This document shows, one piece after another, positions 37,995 to 47,556 of a DNA stretch of 64,000 bases; positions within the stretch are counted from its first letter, which is position 1; every line of letters starts with the position of its first letter. The translations under genes were made by a program, and so were the position numbers. The DNA is taken from assembly GCA_942490885.1 (NCBI GenBank), contig CALNYT010000002.1:1302001-1366000 (forward strand). The letters are read 5' to 3'. Under the pieces are notes generated by a model. That model made no database searches, was not told where the DNA came from, and was given only the letters and a program-made list of their open reading frames with translations. Source of the stretch: Oceanirhabdus sp942490885 (GTDB lineage Bacteria; Bacillota; Clostridia; Clostridiales; Clostridiaceae).

Positions 37995-39356
37995 TTAGTA
38001 TTCAATTGTTGGTTCGGATACTTCATCAATTAAGATAAGAGCATCGTACTGATTTTTTGGTACAAACAGCATGGACATTGGGCGAATAATTTCAGAAGTC
38101 ATACCATCTTCCCCAGCGAAGATTGGATTAAACATCCATTCATATTCTTTTGTCTCTTTTTCATGATTCATTAAATCTACAAAAGTATATTTATATCCGC
38201 TGTTCATCATAAGATTTTCAAGGCTTCCATTAGGCATTGGTTTAATATCAAAAGGCTTCATTGTTGTAATGGTTGTAGCCTTTCCACTATTCATATAGAA
38301 ACCAATTACATACATCTTATCTTGAAGTTTTTTGCTCAATAATTCACCCATACTTGTAAAATTATTAATCCACTTGCCATTTTCTTGAGTAAGTATTTCT
38401 GATGTATTTTTTGATAGATGATCATTATGTGCCCATAGGATAACTTTTTTATTTGGATATAATGTTTTCATCATCCATTCTACATTATCAGCCATAATTA
38501 CATCTCTGAGTTCATAAGAAGCTCTGTTTTCTAACATACTCATTTTAACCATGTCTGGTCTGGTTTGTAAAGTCTTAATGGCTATATCAAATAACTGCTT
38601 ATTATCAGGATAAACTGCTTCGAATTTTTCGCGGTTATTTGTCATATATTTAATTACTTCCTCATACTTAGGAGCATATTTATCTAATATTGTTTGGAAT
38701 TCTTGTTTGTGTTTATAGCTTTCAAATGCATATTGGTTAAGAAGTCCGTAAAAACTTTGAAGGTATTCCATCTCAAAGGTTGCAAAATCAGTGGCTATGT
38801 CCACATCAATACCATAAAGCCATTTAAACATGAAATTACTAAAATACATTGATGTTAATTGCATATCGTAACCTGCTAATTCTAGTGGACGATCTGTTTT
38901 GCTTTGTGCTTTTATATAATCAAACAAACCTAAAGTTTCTTTTGAATGCCATATTGGGAAAATGGAATTTTCCATCATCTCTTTAGATGTAAGGTTACTG
39001 ATATCCTCTGATACTGCTGCACACTCCCCCATTCCTGATTCAAAGGCAATAACATCAAAGCCAAGTTCTTCATGAAGATATTTAATTATTCTTGTTTTCA
39101 AGGTGCTGTATTCTCCAACTCTATGAAAGTTCTCTCCTAATGATACAACTGTTTTATCTGCTAAAAGTGATTTTAAAAATTCAAGATCACTGTAGTCTTC
39201 TGAGTCTAATGATTTAATCTCTTCTTGATTGGTCTTACACCATTTTTGTTGAATTTCATCACAATACGCAGATATAGATAAGGTGGTAAATAATAATGCC
39301 ATTACTATGACCATTGTAGTACATTTCTTAATTATGTTTTTTAATATGCTTTTCAT
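37995..39356 (-). CDS. Erythromycin esterase-like protein, membrane-anchored or secreted
   Basis: 453 residues with a hydrophobic N-terminal segment (about 12-30, signal peptide or anchor). Matches the erythromycin-esterase superfamily: VSLGENFHRVGEYSTLK, FDVIAFESGMGEC, ELAGYDMQ and ILWAHNDHLSK, i.e. the conserved Glu/His positions of EreA/EreB-type enzymes. Several members do not act on macrolides, so the substrate is unknown. A heavily deleted second copy lies at 34471-34640, indicating a former duplication. Promoter-like AGTATATAATG is upstream on the plus strand side. Confidence 0.82.
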   Translation of the reverse strand: MKSILKNIIKKCTTMVIVMALLFTTLSISAYCDEIQQKWCKTNQEEIKSLDSEDYSDLEFLKSLLADKTVVSLGENFHRVGEYSTLKTRIIKYLHEELGFDVIAFESGMGECAAVSEDISNLTSKEMMENSIFPIWHSKETLGLFDYIKAQSKTDRPLELAGYDMQLTSMYFSNFMFKWLYGIDVDIATDFATFEMEYLQSFYGLLNQYAFESYKHKQEFQTILDKYAPKYEEVIKYMTNNREKFEAVYPDNKQLFDIAIKTLQTRPDMVKMSMLENRASYELRDVIMADNVEWMMKTLYPNKKVILWAHNDHLSKNTSEILTQENGKWINNFTSMGELLSKKLQDKMYVIGFYMNSGKATTITTMKPFDIKPMPNGSLENLMMNSGYKYTFVDLMNHEKETKEYEWMFNPIFAGEDGMTSEIIRPMSMLFVPKNQYDALILIDEVSEPTIEY

Positions 39357-39657
39357 ACTATCCCTCCAATTGATTAAATAAAATTAAATTAAATTTAGAT
39401 TTATTTTCCTAATTGATATTACAACTAGAGTATATAATGTAAATTTAAAGAAAGTTTAAAGATTTAATAATTTTTTATGTAAAAAAATATGGTAAAATGG
39501 TTTTAAGTTCATGAAATATGAGAGTAAGCTAAGTGAGAAAATTAAGGATAAGATTAAATGAATAACATCATATCTTTTATTGAAGCTGTATTTTGATACT
39601 AAAGTGAATAACTATTTTAAAAATAGTAAAAATACGATGAAAAGGTGTAAAATAGGG
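39357..39657. other. Intergenic region between divergent genes
   Basis: AT-rich; no gene. It contains the upstream segment shared with the esterase remnant (about 39428-39455). The plus-strand frame of the next gene is open from 39580, but no ribosome site supports a start before 39658. Confidence 0.4.
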
Positions 39658-41181
39658 ATGGACGAATCAAAAGAATTGATTAAACAGACAGAATTTGAAT
39701 TAAAAGAAAGGCACACTATAAACTCCGTAAAATATGAAGATCAAGAATATGAAATTAAATTATTGGAGCGGAATTTAAGCGATTTAAGCCAAAAAAATCA
39801 ACATTGTAAAAGAGCAATTGCAATAAATGAGTCCGATAATAATAGAAGTGAATTCCAAAGAGATCGTGAACGAATAGTTCATACCAAAGCTTCGCGAAGG
39901 TTGGTAGATAAGGCTCAAATCTTTACAGCATCAAAAGGTGATCATTTTAGAACAAGAATGACACATACACTAGAAGTATCTCAAATTGCAAGAGGATTAG
40001 CCGCAAGGTTAAATTTAAATAATGATCTAACAGAGGCTATAGCACTGGCTCATGATATTGGACATACACCTTTTGGGCACCAAGGAGAACGAACATTAAA
40101 TAGTATACTGCGCAATGAGATTAAAATAATAACATGTGCTGATAAAATTGATTTTGGTGGATTTAAACATAACTTTCAAGGGTTAAGAATACTATCTTAT
40201 CTAGAAAAAAAGTATTTTGAACATGAGGGAATAGATTTATCTTATCAAGTTTTGGAAGGAATTCTAAAGCATACTGGTGGTAAAGTAAAGGATTGTACTA
40301 ATTGTGATACAGAATCTTGTTCAAGAAAGTGTTTTGATGTGAATGAGTTTTTAATTAATGGTGAACCAGAGTATTTATTTTTAGAATATAAATTTCCAAC
40401 TACTCTAGAAGGGCAGGTAGTTAGTATAGCTGACGAAATTGCTCAGAGAGGGCATGATTTAGATGATGCTTTTGCAGCTAAACATTTAAGTTTTGATGAA
40501 TTAGTATCCTATGCTGAAATAACGGAAATGAAACCTATTAAAGAGATTTTGTTAAAAATAAAAACAGAATTAAATATGATGAAAGAATGTAATGTAGTAT
40601 TTATAGATGAAAATGATATGTTAAGATCACGTTTAGTTCCTGAAATATTAGGGTACTTTATGAAAGATATTGTGACTCAATCAAATATTAATATTAGTAA
40701 ATATGATTTAGATAATGAACTTTACAATAAACATCATAGGATTGATAAAAAACTAATTGAATTTAGTGATGAATGCCAATTTATAATGGATTATATTGAA
40801 ACAATTATATCAAAAAAAGTGATTAATAGTTTTGAGGTAGCAAGATTTGATGATAAAGCTAATCGAATTATTAAGGCTCTATTTAAAGCTTATTACAATA
40901 ATCCTAAACTATTACCTGATAGAACCCTTAAACGTATATATTTAGATATAAGTAGAATAAGTAATAATGTTATTGATTTTAGAAATGGAGATCCTAAATT
41001 AATTTCTAAAGAACTTAATTTGATTTGTTTTAGTAAACCAAAAGGTGAAGATTCCAATATTGATTTGAATGATGAATACATAATAAAGAGAAAAATTCTT
41101 GTAAGAAATATTACGGATTATATTGCAGGTATGACTGATAATTATGCAATGAATGAGTATAACTCAATATATGGAAGTTAA
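39658..41181 (+). CDS. HD-domain dNTP triphosphohydrolase (dGTPase family)
   Basis: 507 residues from ATG 39658 (AAAAGGTG about 10 bases upstream). The N-terminal about 60 residues are helical. HD core: FRTRMTHTLEVSQIA (His103) and ALAHDIGHTPFGHQGE (His132-Asp133), then TLEGQVVSIADEIAQRGHD with the fourth ligand Asp, which fits dGTPase/SAMHD-type enzymes that split dNTPs into nucleoside and triphosphate. An unusual Cys cluster (CTNCDTESCSRKC, about residues 214-226) may bind a metal. Such enzymes balance dNTP pools, and some protect against phage. It may be co-transcribed with the next two genes. Confidence 0.88.
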   Translation: MDESKELIKQTEFELKERHTINSVKYEDQEYEIKLLERNLSDLSQKNQHCKRAIAINESDNNRSEFQRDRERIVHTKASRRLVDKAQIFTASKGDHFRTRMTHTLEVSQIARGLAARLNLNNDLTEAIALAHDIGHTPFGHQGERTLNSILRNEIKIITCADKIDFGGFKHNFQGLRILSYLEKKYFEHEGIDLSYQVLEGILKHTGGKVKDCTNCDTESCSRKCFDVNEFLINGEPEYLFLEYKFPTTLEGQVVSIADEIAQRGHDLDDAFAAKHLSFDELVSYAEITEMKPIKEILLKIKTELNMMKECNVVFIDENDMLRSRLVPEILGYFMKDIVTQSNINISKYDLDNELYNKHHRIDKKLIEFSDECQFIMDYIETIISKKVINSFEVARFDDKANRIIKALFKAYYNNPKLLPDRTLKRIYLDISRISNNVIDFRNGDPKLISKELNLICFSKPKGEDSNIDLNDEYIIKRKILVRNITDYIAGMTDNYAMNEYNSIYGS

Positions 41182-41229
41182 TAGTGTGAGAGGAATTGAA
41201 ATGGACAAAAAGGATGAGGGAGTAAGAAA

Positions 41230-41859
41230 ATGAATAGAAGCAGAATTATTAATTTAATCATTTGGATAGTAGTTGCAGTATTTGCAACCATAATAACATT
41301 TGCAGGAGGGATATATCTAGAATCTAAAGGACTTTTATTTAAAGAAGTTATGGGGATTAGTATTGTTAATTGGTTTCAAATTATAATTGGGTTAATTATA
41401 ATTGGATTTATTGTTTATGATTTTTCATGTATAAGAGCTAAAAGAAAGAAATATGGAAATGTAAAGTACATATTGAAAAGAAAAGATAAAATGAAGCAAG
41501 TTATTGGTTTTATAGTAATGGTAATCGCACTTTGTGTGCAAACATTTTTTTTAACCAATGGGTTCAAGAAATTAGACTCGGATATACTAATCCTTTTGTA
41601 TTTTAATATACCTTTAATTCTGTTCTTTGGATATCATAATATTGAGAAAGAAGGTCTTGGGGAAGAAGGGGTTTATTATTGGGGAGATGTATTAACTTGG
41701 GACAAGGGGGTGAAATATGATTTCACAGGAGATAAAGTAATTTTAACTATAAGCAAAATGCACTTTGGAAAGGATGAAAATTTTCAGATTCCTTTTAGTG
41801 TGGATGAGGCTAATAAGAGCGATATTGAAAAATTTTTAATTGATAAGATTGGGGGATAA
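41230..41859 (+). CDS. Membrane protein with DUF5673-like C-terminal domain
   Basis: 209 residues. Four hydrophobic segments at about 8-28, 41-62, 93-112 and 118-136, then a soluble C-terminal domain containing EGVYYWGDVLTWDKGVKYDF, similar to the GIYYWG...W pattern of DUF5673 proteins. Function unknown. Four bases separate its stop from the acetyltransferase start. Confidence 0.65.
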   Translation: MNRSRIINLIIWIVVAVFATIITFAGGIYLESKGLLFKEVMGISIVNWFQIIIGLIIIGFIVYDFSCIRAKRKKYGNVKYILKRKDKMKQVIGFIVMVIALCVQTFFLTNGFKKLDSDILILLYFNIPLILFFGYHNIEKEGLGEEGVYYWGDVLTWDKGVKYDFTGDKVILTISKMHFGKDENFQIPFSVDEANKSDIEKFLIDKIGG

Positions 41860-41863
41860 AGTT

Positions 41864-42301
41864 ATGGTAAGACTAGAAAAGATTACACCAGAAAATTATG
41901 AAGAGTGTTTTGAATTGAGGGTTGCTGAAGACCAGAAATATTTCGTTTCAGCAAATACCATTTCATTGGCAAAGGCATATGTGTTTTATGACATAGTAAC
42001 CCCTTTTGCTATTTACAATGATGATATAATGGTAGGTTTTATTATGCTGCGTTATAATGAGGGGCACAATAGTTATTTTATCTGGCAACTGATGATTGAT
42101 GAAAAATTTCAATCAAAAGGATACGGAAAAGAAGCAATGAAGCTGGCTATTGAATGGATGAAAAAAGATGAGAGATGTCATGAAATTATTACAACCTATA
42201 AAAAAGGAAACCAATGTGCTGCGGATTTGTATACCAAGTTGGGCTTCGAAAACATGGAGGACTTTGGGGATGATGAAATGGACATGGTATTGAGATGGTA
42301 G
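41864..42301 (+). CDS. GNAT acetyltransferase, polyamine (BltD/SpeG-like) type
   Basis: 145 residues from ATG 41864 (GGGGGATAAAG upstream; the frame extends back to 41840 inside the previous gene). It begins VRLEKITPENYEECFELRV, the layout of spermine/spermidine acetyltransferases such as BltD. The acetyl-CoA loop is QSKGYGKEAM (Q-x-x-G-x-G/A) and the C-terminal strand contains LYTKLGFE. Predicted to acetylate an amine with acetyl-CoA; polyamine specificity is an inference from N-terminal similarity. Confidence 0.8.
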   Translation: MVRLEKITPENYEECFELRVAEDQKYFVSANTISLAKAYVFYDIVTPFAIYNDDIMVGFIMLRYNEGHNSYFIWQLMIDEKFQSKGYGKEAMKLAIEWMKKDERCHEIITTYKKGNQCAADLYTKLGFENMEDFGDDEMDMVLRW

Positions 42302-42335
42302 TGTTGTAACCAGTTTTCTGCATTTTACCTGTTTT

Positions 42336-42395
42336 TTCGGGTGGGGTGACCAGAGGTACATGCTACGCACGGAACCTCTGGTCACCCCACCCGAA
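42336..42395. repeat. 60-bp palindrome with 22-bp perfect arms
   Basis: Arms 42336-42357 and 42374-42395 are exact reverse complements; each begins, read inward, with TTCGGGTGGGGTGACC. Loop of 16 bases. The TTCGGGTGG border equals the end of the dispersed repeat. It directly abuts the stop codon of the MerR gene and may serve as a bidirectional terminator. Confidence 0.85.
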
Positions 42396-43616
42396 CTATA
42401 TCCCAAATAAGCCGGTAATAGAGATCAAGTCTAAGTGTTCTCCCTTAATACTTTCAAAGGGAAAAAAACTAGAGAAATCTGCAGCATGATTAATTAACTG
42501 GGATGAGGAGATTTTTATTCCAACTTCACAAAAAAGTTTGCTTATATAATTGTCATTAAAATATTTCAAGTAGAAGGGATAGTCGCCATTTGATTCATTA
42601 TTTATTTCATTCCTAGTACATAGATAAACTCCTGTATACTGGCAACCAGGTAATAAAGATGATTGTATTGTTTTGAGGTTACAGCATGGCTCTGATGAAT
42701 ATAGTGCATTCATATTAATCCCAAAAATATCAATTAATCTATCTACACATTTCTTCAACGGTATGGAATCTTTATGACAAATAAAGGCGAATTTTCCTTG
42801 GATTTTTTTGATTTCTAATTTGCTTTTAATATATTGAAGAACTTCATAGGATTTTTCTGAAAATATATATATTTTATCCTGATGAACTTCATCTAAAAGG
42901 GCCATTGTAATAATTTCAGTATCAGCACCATTGAATAAATAAATTTTTCCATTTTCCCAGAAAGACTTTGATTGCTTAAGCTTTGTTTCCACTTGGTTTA
43001 AAGTTTCATAGATAAATTGCCATTGAAGATTAGGATTACTAATCTCTTTTCGATTGGGCCTACTAAGATAATTTTTGCTGCAATTAAGAATCCCATTCTC
43101 TATTGTGATTAAATAATCGCAACAAGGACAAGAGGCCATTCCGTTAATAATTCCTTTAACCGAAACTTCACACTGAGATAGTTTAAGTTGTTTATGACAG
43201 TTTGGACATTCTAGTAGATCAATACACTCCAATGGATAACCATAACAGTCCTCATTTGTATTCAGAAGAAGTATTTCTCTGAGAGTGTCTAAGCGATCAG
43301 AATTAATATTTAATTTTTTTATCTGATTTTCGATTTCTATCTTCTTCTTGTTTAAAATGTTAAGAATTAAATCTAACTCATCTCCTACAAGAGGATTGGA
43401 AAATCGTTTATATGAAATTATGTTAAATATATCTTGAAGAGAAAACCCTAACTCTTTATATTCAATAATATCTTCTATATCTTTTTCACAATTACAATCA
43501 TAATTATAAAAAGTTCCATTCATTTTTGGATTTAATAATTTTATGTCTGTATAATACCGTATTGAACTTTTTTTAAGTCCATATTTTTTAGCAAATTCAC
43601 TTATTTTCATTTTCAC
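42396..43616 (-). CDS. MerR-family regulator with zinc-ribbon and large C-terminal domain
   Basis: 406 residues. The N-terminal MerR helix-turn-helix (MKISEFAKKYGLKKSSIRYY) and wing are followed by a dimerisation helix (about 75-110), then two Cys pairs (CPNCHKQL near 137 and CPCCDYLI near 159) forming a likely zinc ribbon. A C-terminal region of about 210 residues resembles the methyltransferase-like or ligand domains attached to some clostridial MerR proteins, but no intact SAM-binding glycine motif is visible. The inducer is unknown. No divergent target gene is obvious; it may regulate itself. Confidence 0.75.
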   Translation of the reverse strand: MKMKISEFAKKYGLKKSSIRYYTDIKLLNPKMNGTFYNYDCNCEKDIEDIIEYKELGFSLQDIFNIISYKRFSNPLVGDELDLILNILNKKKIEIENQIKKLNINSDRLDTLREILLLNTNEDCYGYPLECIDLLECPNCHKQLKLSQCEVSVKGIINGMASCPCCDYLITIENGILNCSKNYLSRPNRKEISNPNLQWQFIYETLNQVETKLKQSKSFWENGKIYLFNGADTEIITMALLDEVHQDKIYIFSEKSYEVLQYIKSKLEIKKIQGKFAFICHKDSIPLKKCVDRLIDIFGINMNALYSSEPCCNLKTIQSSLLPGCQYTGVYLCTRNEINNESNGDYPFYLKYFNDNYISKLFCEVGIKISSSQLINHAADFSSFFPFESIKGEHLDLISITGLFGI

Positions 43617-43894
43617 ACCTCTAATATATGTAAATCTTCAATGGAAAATCATAAATATTATGCTATATGATATTTATAATCATTTATATTATAATGTATT
43701 ACTGTGCACTTAACTACACACTTTTGCTTAAATTGACAAAAAAAGATGCTTGACATGTATTTTACTGGTTATTATATACTTAATTTTGGAATAATGTATA
43801 AATCATAGAGGTATGATTGTGATAAAATTCGCTCGTAGCATCAAGTTTCATTACGTTTTGTGCCTTGAGCGAAGCGAAAGGAATGATTATAAAA

Positions 43895-45691
43895 ATGAAA
43901 GAGCTATTTAAGGAATACAATGAAAATATAAGGATATTGATTTTGAATATAAGGAGATTTATAAAATATCAAATTGGTACAAAAATTATCTTATCAATTA
44001 TACTACTGCCGTTTTTTTATTTTATAGCAGGTGTATTGATGAGAAGTAGAGGCTATGACTATTTAACCAATGGACTTATTCAAAAATTTATACTTTCACC
44101 GCAAGGAATTATTTTATTTATAATAGGGCTTGTTTTTGGATTGTTAGTAATACTAATTGAAATTGGAGGGCTATTGGTTATAAGTTATCAAAGTATCCTA
44201 GGATATGAAGAAAGTAGTTTTCAAAGCATAATTAAATACTGTGTTGGTAAAATAAAATATTTATTTGGGATAGACGGAATATTTATAGTGTTTTATTTGT
44301 TCTTAATTGCACCTTCAATAGATTTTAATTTAAAAACAAGTGTCCTTACAAATATAAAAATACCAGGATTCATTATGGCTGATATAGATTCAAAAGTATC
44401 CTATCAAGTGTATTTAGCTATAATTGTTATTTTATTTATTATTCTTTCTATTAGGTGGATGTTTTCTTTGAATATATTGGTACAAAACAATGCAAAAGTG
44501 AAACATCCACTAAGAGAAAGTTCAAAGTTAGTGAAAAATAATTTTAGGTATATATTTAAATATACTTTTGTAATGGGATTATTCAACTTAATAGTTTTTT
44601 TAGTAGGAGCAATAATCTACTTAGCAGCTTCAATTATCTTATTATTTATTCTTCAAAGTATTTCACAAGATATATTATTATTTATATTAATTGGAATTGG
44701 ATTTATATTATTCGTAATTATATCTTTCTTTGCAACGCCATTCAAAACTATAATACTTACAAAATTGTATCTTCATGTTTCTAAAAAGAAAGAAGAAGAA
44801 CTTACATTAGCGTATAAATTCAAAGATAATTTTGTTGATAAACTAATAAAAAATAAATATGTGTTATGGGTAGTTCTTATTGGAAGCATTATTTTTTCAT
44901 CAATATATATCTATATAGTAATTGATGAAATGGAAAATACTAAATATTCAGTGTGCATAACTGCTCACAGAGGGAGTTCCACTGATGCTCCAGAAAATAC
45001 ATTGGCTGCAATTAATTCTGCTATTGAAAATGGAGCTGATTTTTCTGAAATAGATGTACAGCAAACAAAAGATGGAAAGATTGTATTGCTTCATGATAAA
45101 AGTTTTAAAAGAACAACAGGTGTAGATAAAAATGTCTGTGAATTAAATCTAAATGACATAAAAAAATTAGATGCAGGCTCTTGGTTTGATGAAAAATATA
45201 AAGGTGAAAAGGTGCCTACCTTGGAGGAAGTGATAGACTATACTAAGGACAAAATTTCTTTAAATATTGAAATTAAAACAAATACTATGGATACAACTTT
45301 AATTGAAGATGTGGTAAGGCTTATTAAGGAAAAAGATTTAATATCTAAGTGTGTAGTGACCTCTTTAGATTATAAGGCTATTGAAGAAGTTGAGCGCCTT
45401 GAACCAAGAATTAAGACTGGGTACATTATGTTTATTGCACTTGGTGATTTAGAAAAATTAAATGTAGATTTTTATAGTGTGGAAGAGCGGAATGTTAACG
45501 AGGAGTTGGTCATTAACGCTCACAGAATTGGTAGAGAAGTACACGTATGGACTATAAATACAACTGAAAGCATGGAAAGTGTTTTAGAGTATGGTGTTGA
45601 TAACATCATAACAGATAATGTGAAACCCTTAAAAGAATTAATTAATGAGAAGAAGGAAGCAGTGAAGGGTTTTGGAAGCAAAAGTAAATAA
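43895..45691 (+). CDS. Membrane glycerophosphodiester phosphodiesterase
   Basis: 599 residues from ATG 43895 (AAAGGA 12 bases upstream; the frame is open to 43865). The first about 350 residues hold 7-8 transmembrane helices (GPDPase membrane domain), followed by an extracytoplasmic GDPD TIM barrel: ITAHRGSSTDAPENT (His358 region), DFSEIDVQQTKDG, VLLHDKSFKRTTG, EIKT and HVWTINT. It hydrolyses glycerophosphodiesters at the cell surface, possibly trimming teichoic acids or lipid head groups. A 7-bp stem TTCGCTC / GAGCGAA (43829-43873) lies in its leader. Confidence 0.88.
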   Translation: MKELFKEYNENIRILILNIRRFIKYQIGTKIILSIILLPFFYFIAGVLMRSRGYDYLTNGLIQKFILSPQGIILFIIGLVFGLLVILIEIGGLLVISYQSILGYEESSFQSIIKYCVGKIKYLFGIDGIFIVFYLFLIAPSIDFNLKTSVLTNIKIPGFIMADIDSKVSYQVYLAIIVILFIILSIRWMFSLNILVQNNAKVKHPLRESSKLVKNNFRYIFKYTFVMGLFNLIVFLVGAIIYLAASIILLFILQSISQDILLFILIGIGFILFVIISFFATPFKTIILTKLYLHVSKKKEEELTLAYKFKDNFVDKLIKNKYVLWVVLIGSIIFSSIYIYIVIDEMENTKYSVCITAHRGSSTDAPENTLAAINSAIENGADFSEIDVQQTKDGKIVLLHDKSFKRTTGVDKNVCELNLNDIKKLDAGSWFDEKYKGEKVPTLEEVIDYTKDKISLNIEIKTNTMDTTLIEDVVRLIKEKDLISKCVVTSLDYKAIEEVERLEPRIKTGYIMFIALGDLEKLNVDFYSVEERNVNEELVINAHRIGREVHVWTINTTESMESVLEYGVDNIITDNVKPLKELINEKKEAVKGFGSKSK

Positions 45692-45750
45692 ATCAAAGGA
45701 AAAAATCAGAAGAATAAATTTAAAAGTAAAAAACAAAGGGAGATGAATGT

Positions 45751-47346
45751 ATGAAGAAGAAATTGTTGTTAGCTATTTTGGTTGTTATTGGTGTTGTTGG
45801 AGTTGTAGCTGTTTATTCCATAGTTAAAATTTTAGGGGGATTTAATCAGGTAAAATTACAGTATAGTGAAGAAGTAATATCTACATTAAAGAGTCCGCTG
45901 GATTTTAGTCCTTATGAAAAGCAACTTAGTAATATAAGAGATTCAAGAAGGGTGGAATTAGACAAACTTATTTTTGAAAAGAGTATAGATGAAATTCAAA
46001 GTTCTATAAGAAATGGACAGCTTTCTTGTGAGGAAGTTGTTCTATATTATGTAAGTAGAATAAAAGAATATGACAATAAATACAATACAGTTATACAACT
46101 TAATCCCAAAGCACTGGAATATGCTAAGAGTCTAGATGAAAAAATTAATAATGGATCTGAGGTTGGAGAACTTTTTGGAGTAGTAGTTCTTATCAAAGAT
46201 AATATTTCGGATATGGACATGAATACTGCCGCAGGGGCATATGCCCTTAAAGACCTGAAAACAAAAAGAGATTCTTTTGTTGTAAAAAAAATAAAAAATC
46301 AGGATGGTATAATATTAGGTAAAAATAATTTAAGTGAGTGGGCAAACTTCATGTCAATCCCTTCAAACTGCGGATTTTCAGTATTAGGAGGACAAACCAA
46401 GAATGCATATGGAAAATTTGATGTTGGTGGTTCTAGCTCAGGTTCAGCATCCTCTGAGAGTTTGAATTTTGCAACAGTAACACTTGGTTCTGAAACTGCA
46501 GGGTCTATGATTCATCCAGCTGGACAAAATTCAGTGGTTGGTTTAAAGCCAACTGTTGGACTTTTGAGCAGAGATTTGGTAATACCAATATCTGAAGCGC
46601 AAGATACAGTAGGAATAATGGGTAAAAATGTATTGGATGTGAAGAAGGTTTTTGATGTAGTAGTTGGATTTGATTCAAAGGATCCAATAACTGAAGATGC
46701 AGCTAACTTTGTATTTAGTGCTATTAACTCAAATAATGATTATATAAAAGGAAAAAGACTTGGAATTATAGATGATGGAAGTATCGAGAAAAAAGGGTTA
46801 GTTAAAGAACTAGAAAAACTGGGTGCAACAATAATAAATGTGGAGCTTGTAGGGGATGAATCTGAGATTGACCTTATGTCTGTATTAAACTATGGTATAG
46901 TTCACGATGTTAAAGCTTATTTAGATAATGAAGATGTTATTACAAATATACATTCATTAAAGGAAGTTTTAGAATTTAACAATGAAGATCCTAAAAAGAG
47001 GATGCCATATGGAGCAAAATTACATGAAGATGCTTTAGAAGTCAGCATATCAAAAGAGGACTATGAAAAAATAGTACTAAATAACCGCAAAATTAGTTCG
47101 CAGATAATAGATAATACTCTTCAAAAATATGACTTAGATGCATTAGTGTCAATAAGCAATGAACTTTCTGGGATTTATGCACCTGCATTATATCCAGCGA
47201 TTACAGTTCCAAGCGGATACAGGGAAAATGGTGAACCATATGGAGTAACATTTGTAGGAACAAAATATGATGATATAAACTTATTATCAATTGGATATTC
47301 TTATGAATTGGGTACAAAACATAGGATTCCACCAATACTTGATTAG
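45751..47346 (+). CDS. Membrane-anchored amidase (amidase signature family)
   Basis: 531 residues. An N-terminal hydrophobic anchor (about 4-28) is followed by the amidase signature domain: VVLIKDN (Lys149), GGSSSGSAS (cis-Ser near 228-230) and GSETAGSMI (nucleophile Ser252). The Lys-Ser-Ser triad is complete, with the usual 24-residue spacing between the serines. It hydrolyses an amide outside the cell; substrate unknown. 59 bases after the GDPD gene, so possibly one transcript. Two inverted copies of the dispersed repeat follow the stop. Confidence 0.87.
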   Translation: MKKKLLLAILVVIGVVGVVAVYSIVKILGGFNQVKLQYSEEVISTLKSPLDFSPYEKQLSNIRDSRRVELDKLIFEKSIDEIQSSIRNGQLSCEEVVLYYVSRIKEYDNKYNTVIQLNPKALEYAKSLDEKINNGSEVGELFGVVVLIKDNISDMDMNTAAGAYALKDLKTKRDSFVVKKIKNQDGIILGKNNLSEWANFMSIPSNCGFSVLGGQTKNAYGKFDVGGSSSGSASSESLNFATVTLGSETAGSMIHPAGQNSVVGLKPTVGLLSRDLVIPISEAQDTVGIMGKNVLDVKKVFDVVVGFDSKDPITEDAANFVFSAINSNNDYIKGKRLGIIDDGSIEKKGLVKELEKLGATIINVELVGDESEIDLMSVLNYGIVHDVKAYLDNEDVITNIHSLKEVLEFNNEDPKKRMPYGAKLHEDALEVSISKEDYEKIVLNNRKISSQIIDNTLQKYDLDALVSISNELSGIYAPALYPAITVPSGYRENGEPYGVTFVGTKYDDINLLSIGYSYELGTKHRIPPILD

Positions 47347-47352
47347 TAGCAT

Positions 47353-47425
47353 AATTCGGGGGGTGACAGTCCCCTTTTTGCCTAATTCGAGTGGTTGCCA
47401 CTTTTTTCGGGTGGTGACAGTCCCC
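47353..47425 (-). repeat. Dispersed repeat, copies C1 and C2 in tandem
   Basis: TTCGGGGGGTGACAGTCCCC (47355-47374) and TTCGGGTGGTGACAGTCCCC (47406-47425), the reverse complement of copies A and B, separated by about 31 bases that include a diverged half-copy (TTCGAGTGGTTGCCAC). Confidence 0.8.
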
Positions 47426-47556
47426 ATGATATTTCCAATCAAAATTAAGACATTTCAATAAACAAAATAGTGTTTTGAATTCTCATATATTGATTTGATT
47501 TCCAAATTAGACTATTATATATCTATAGTTTTAATAGGATTGGAGATGTAATTAGA

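Noticed and set aside
43829..43873. Leader hairpin before the GDPD gene as a riboswitch
   Set aside because: Only a 7-bp stem with a long unpaired loop; no conserved riboswitch core recognised.
47201..47458. Minus-strand frame containing GDCHHPKK and GDCHPPN
   Set aside because: It is a translation of the dispersed repeat copies overlapping the amidase 3' end, not a gene.
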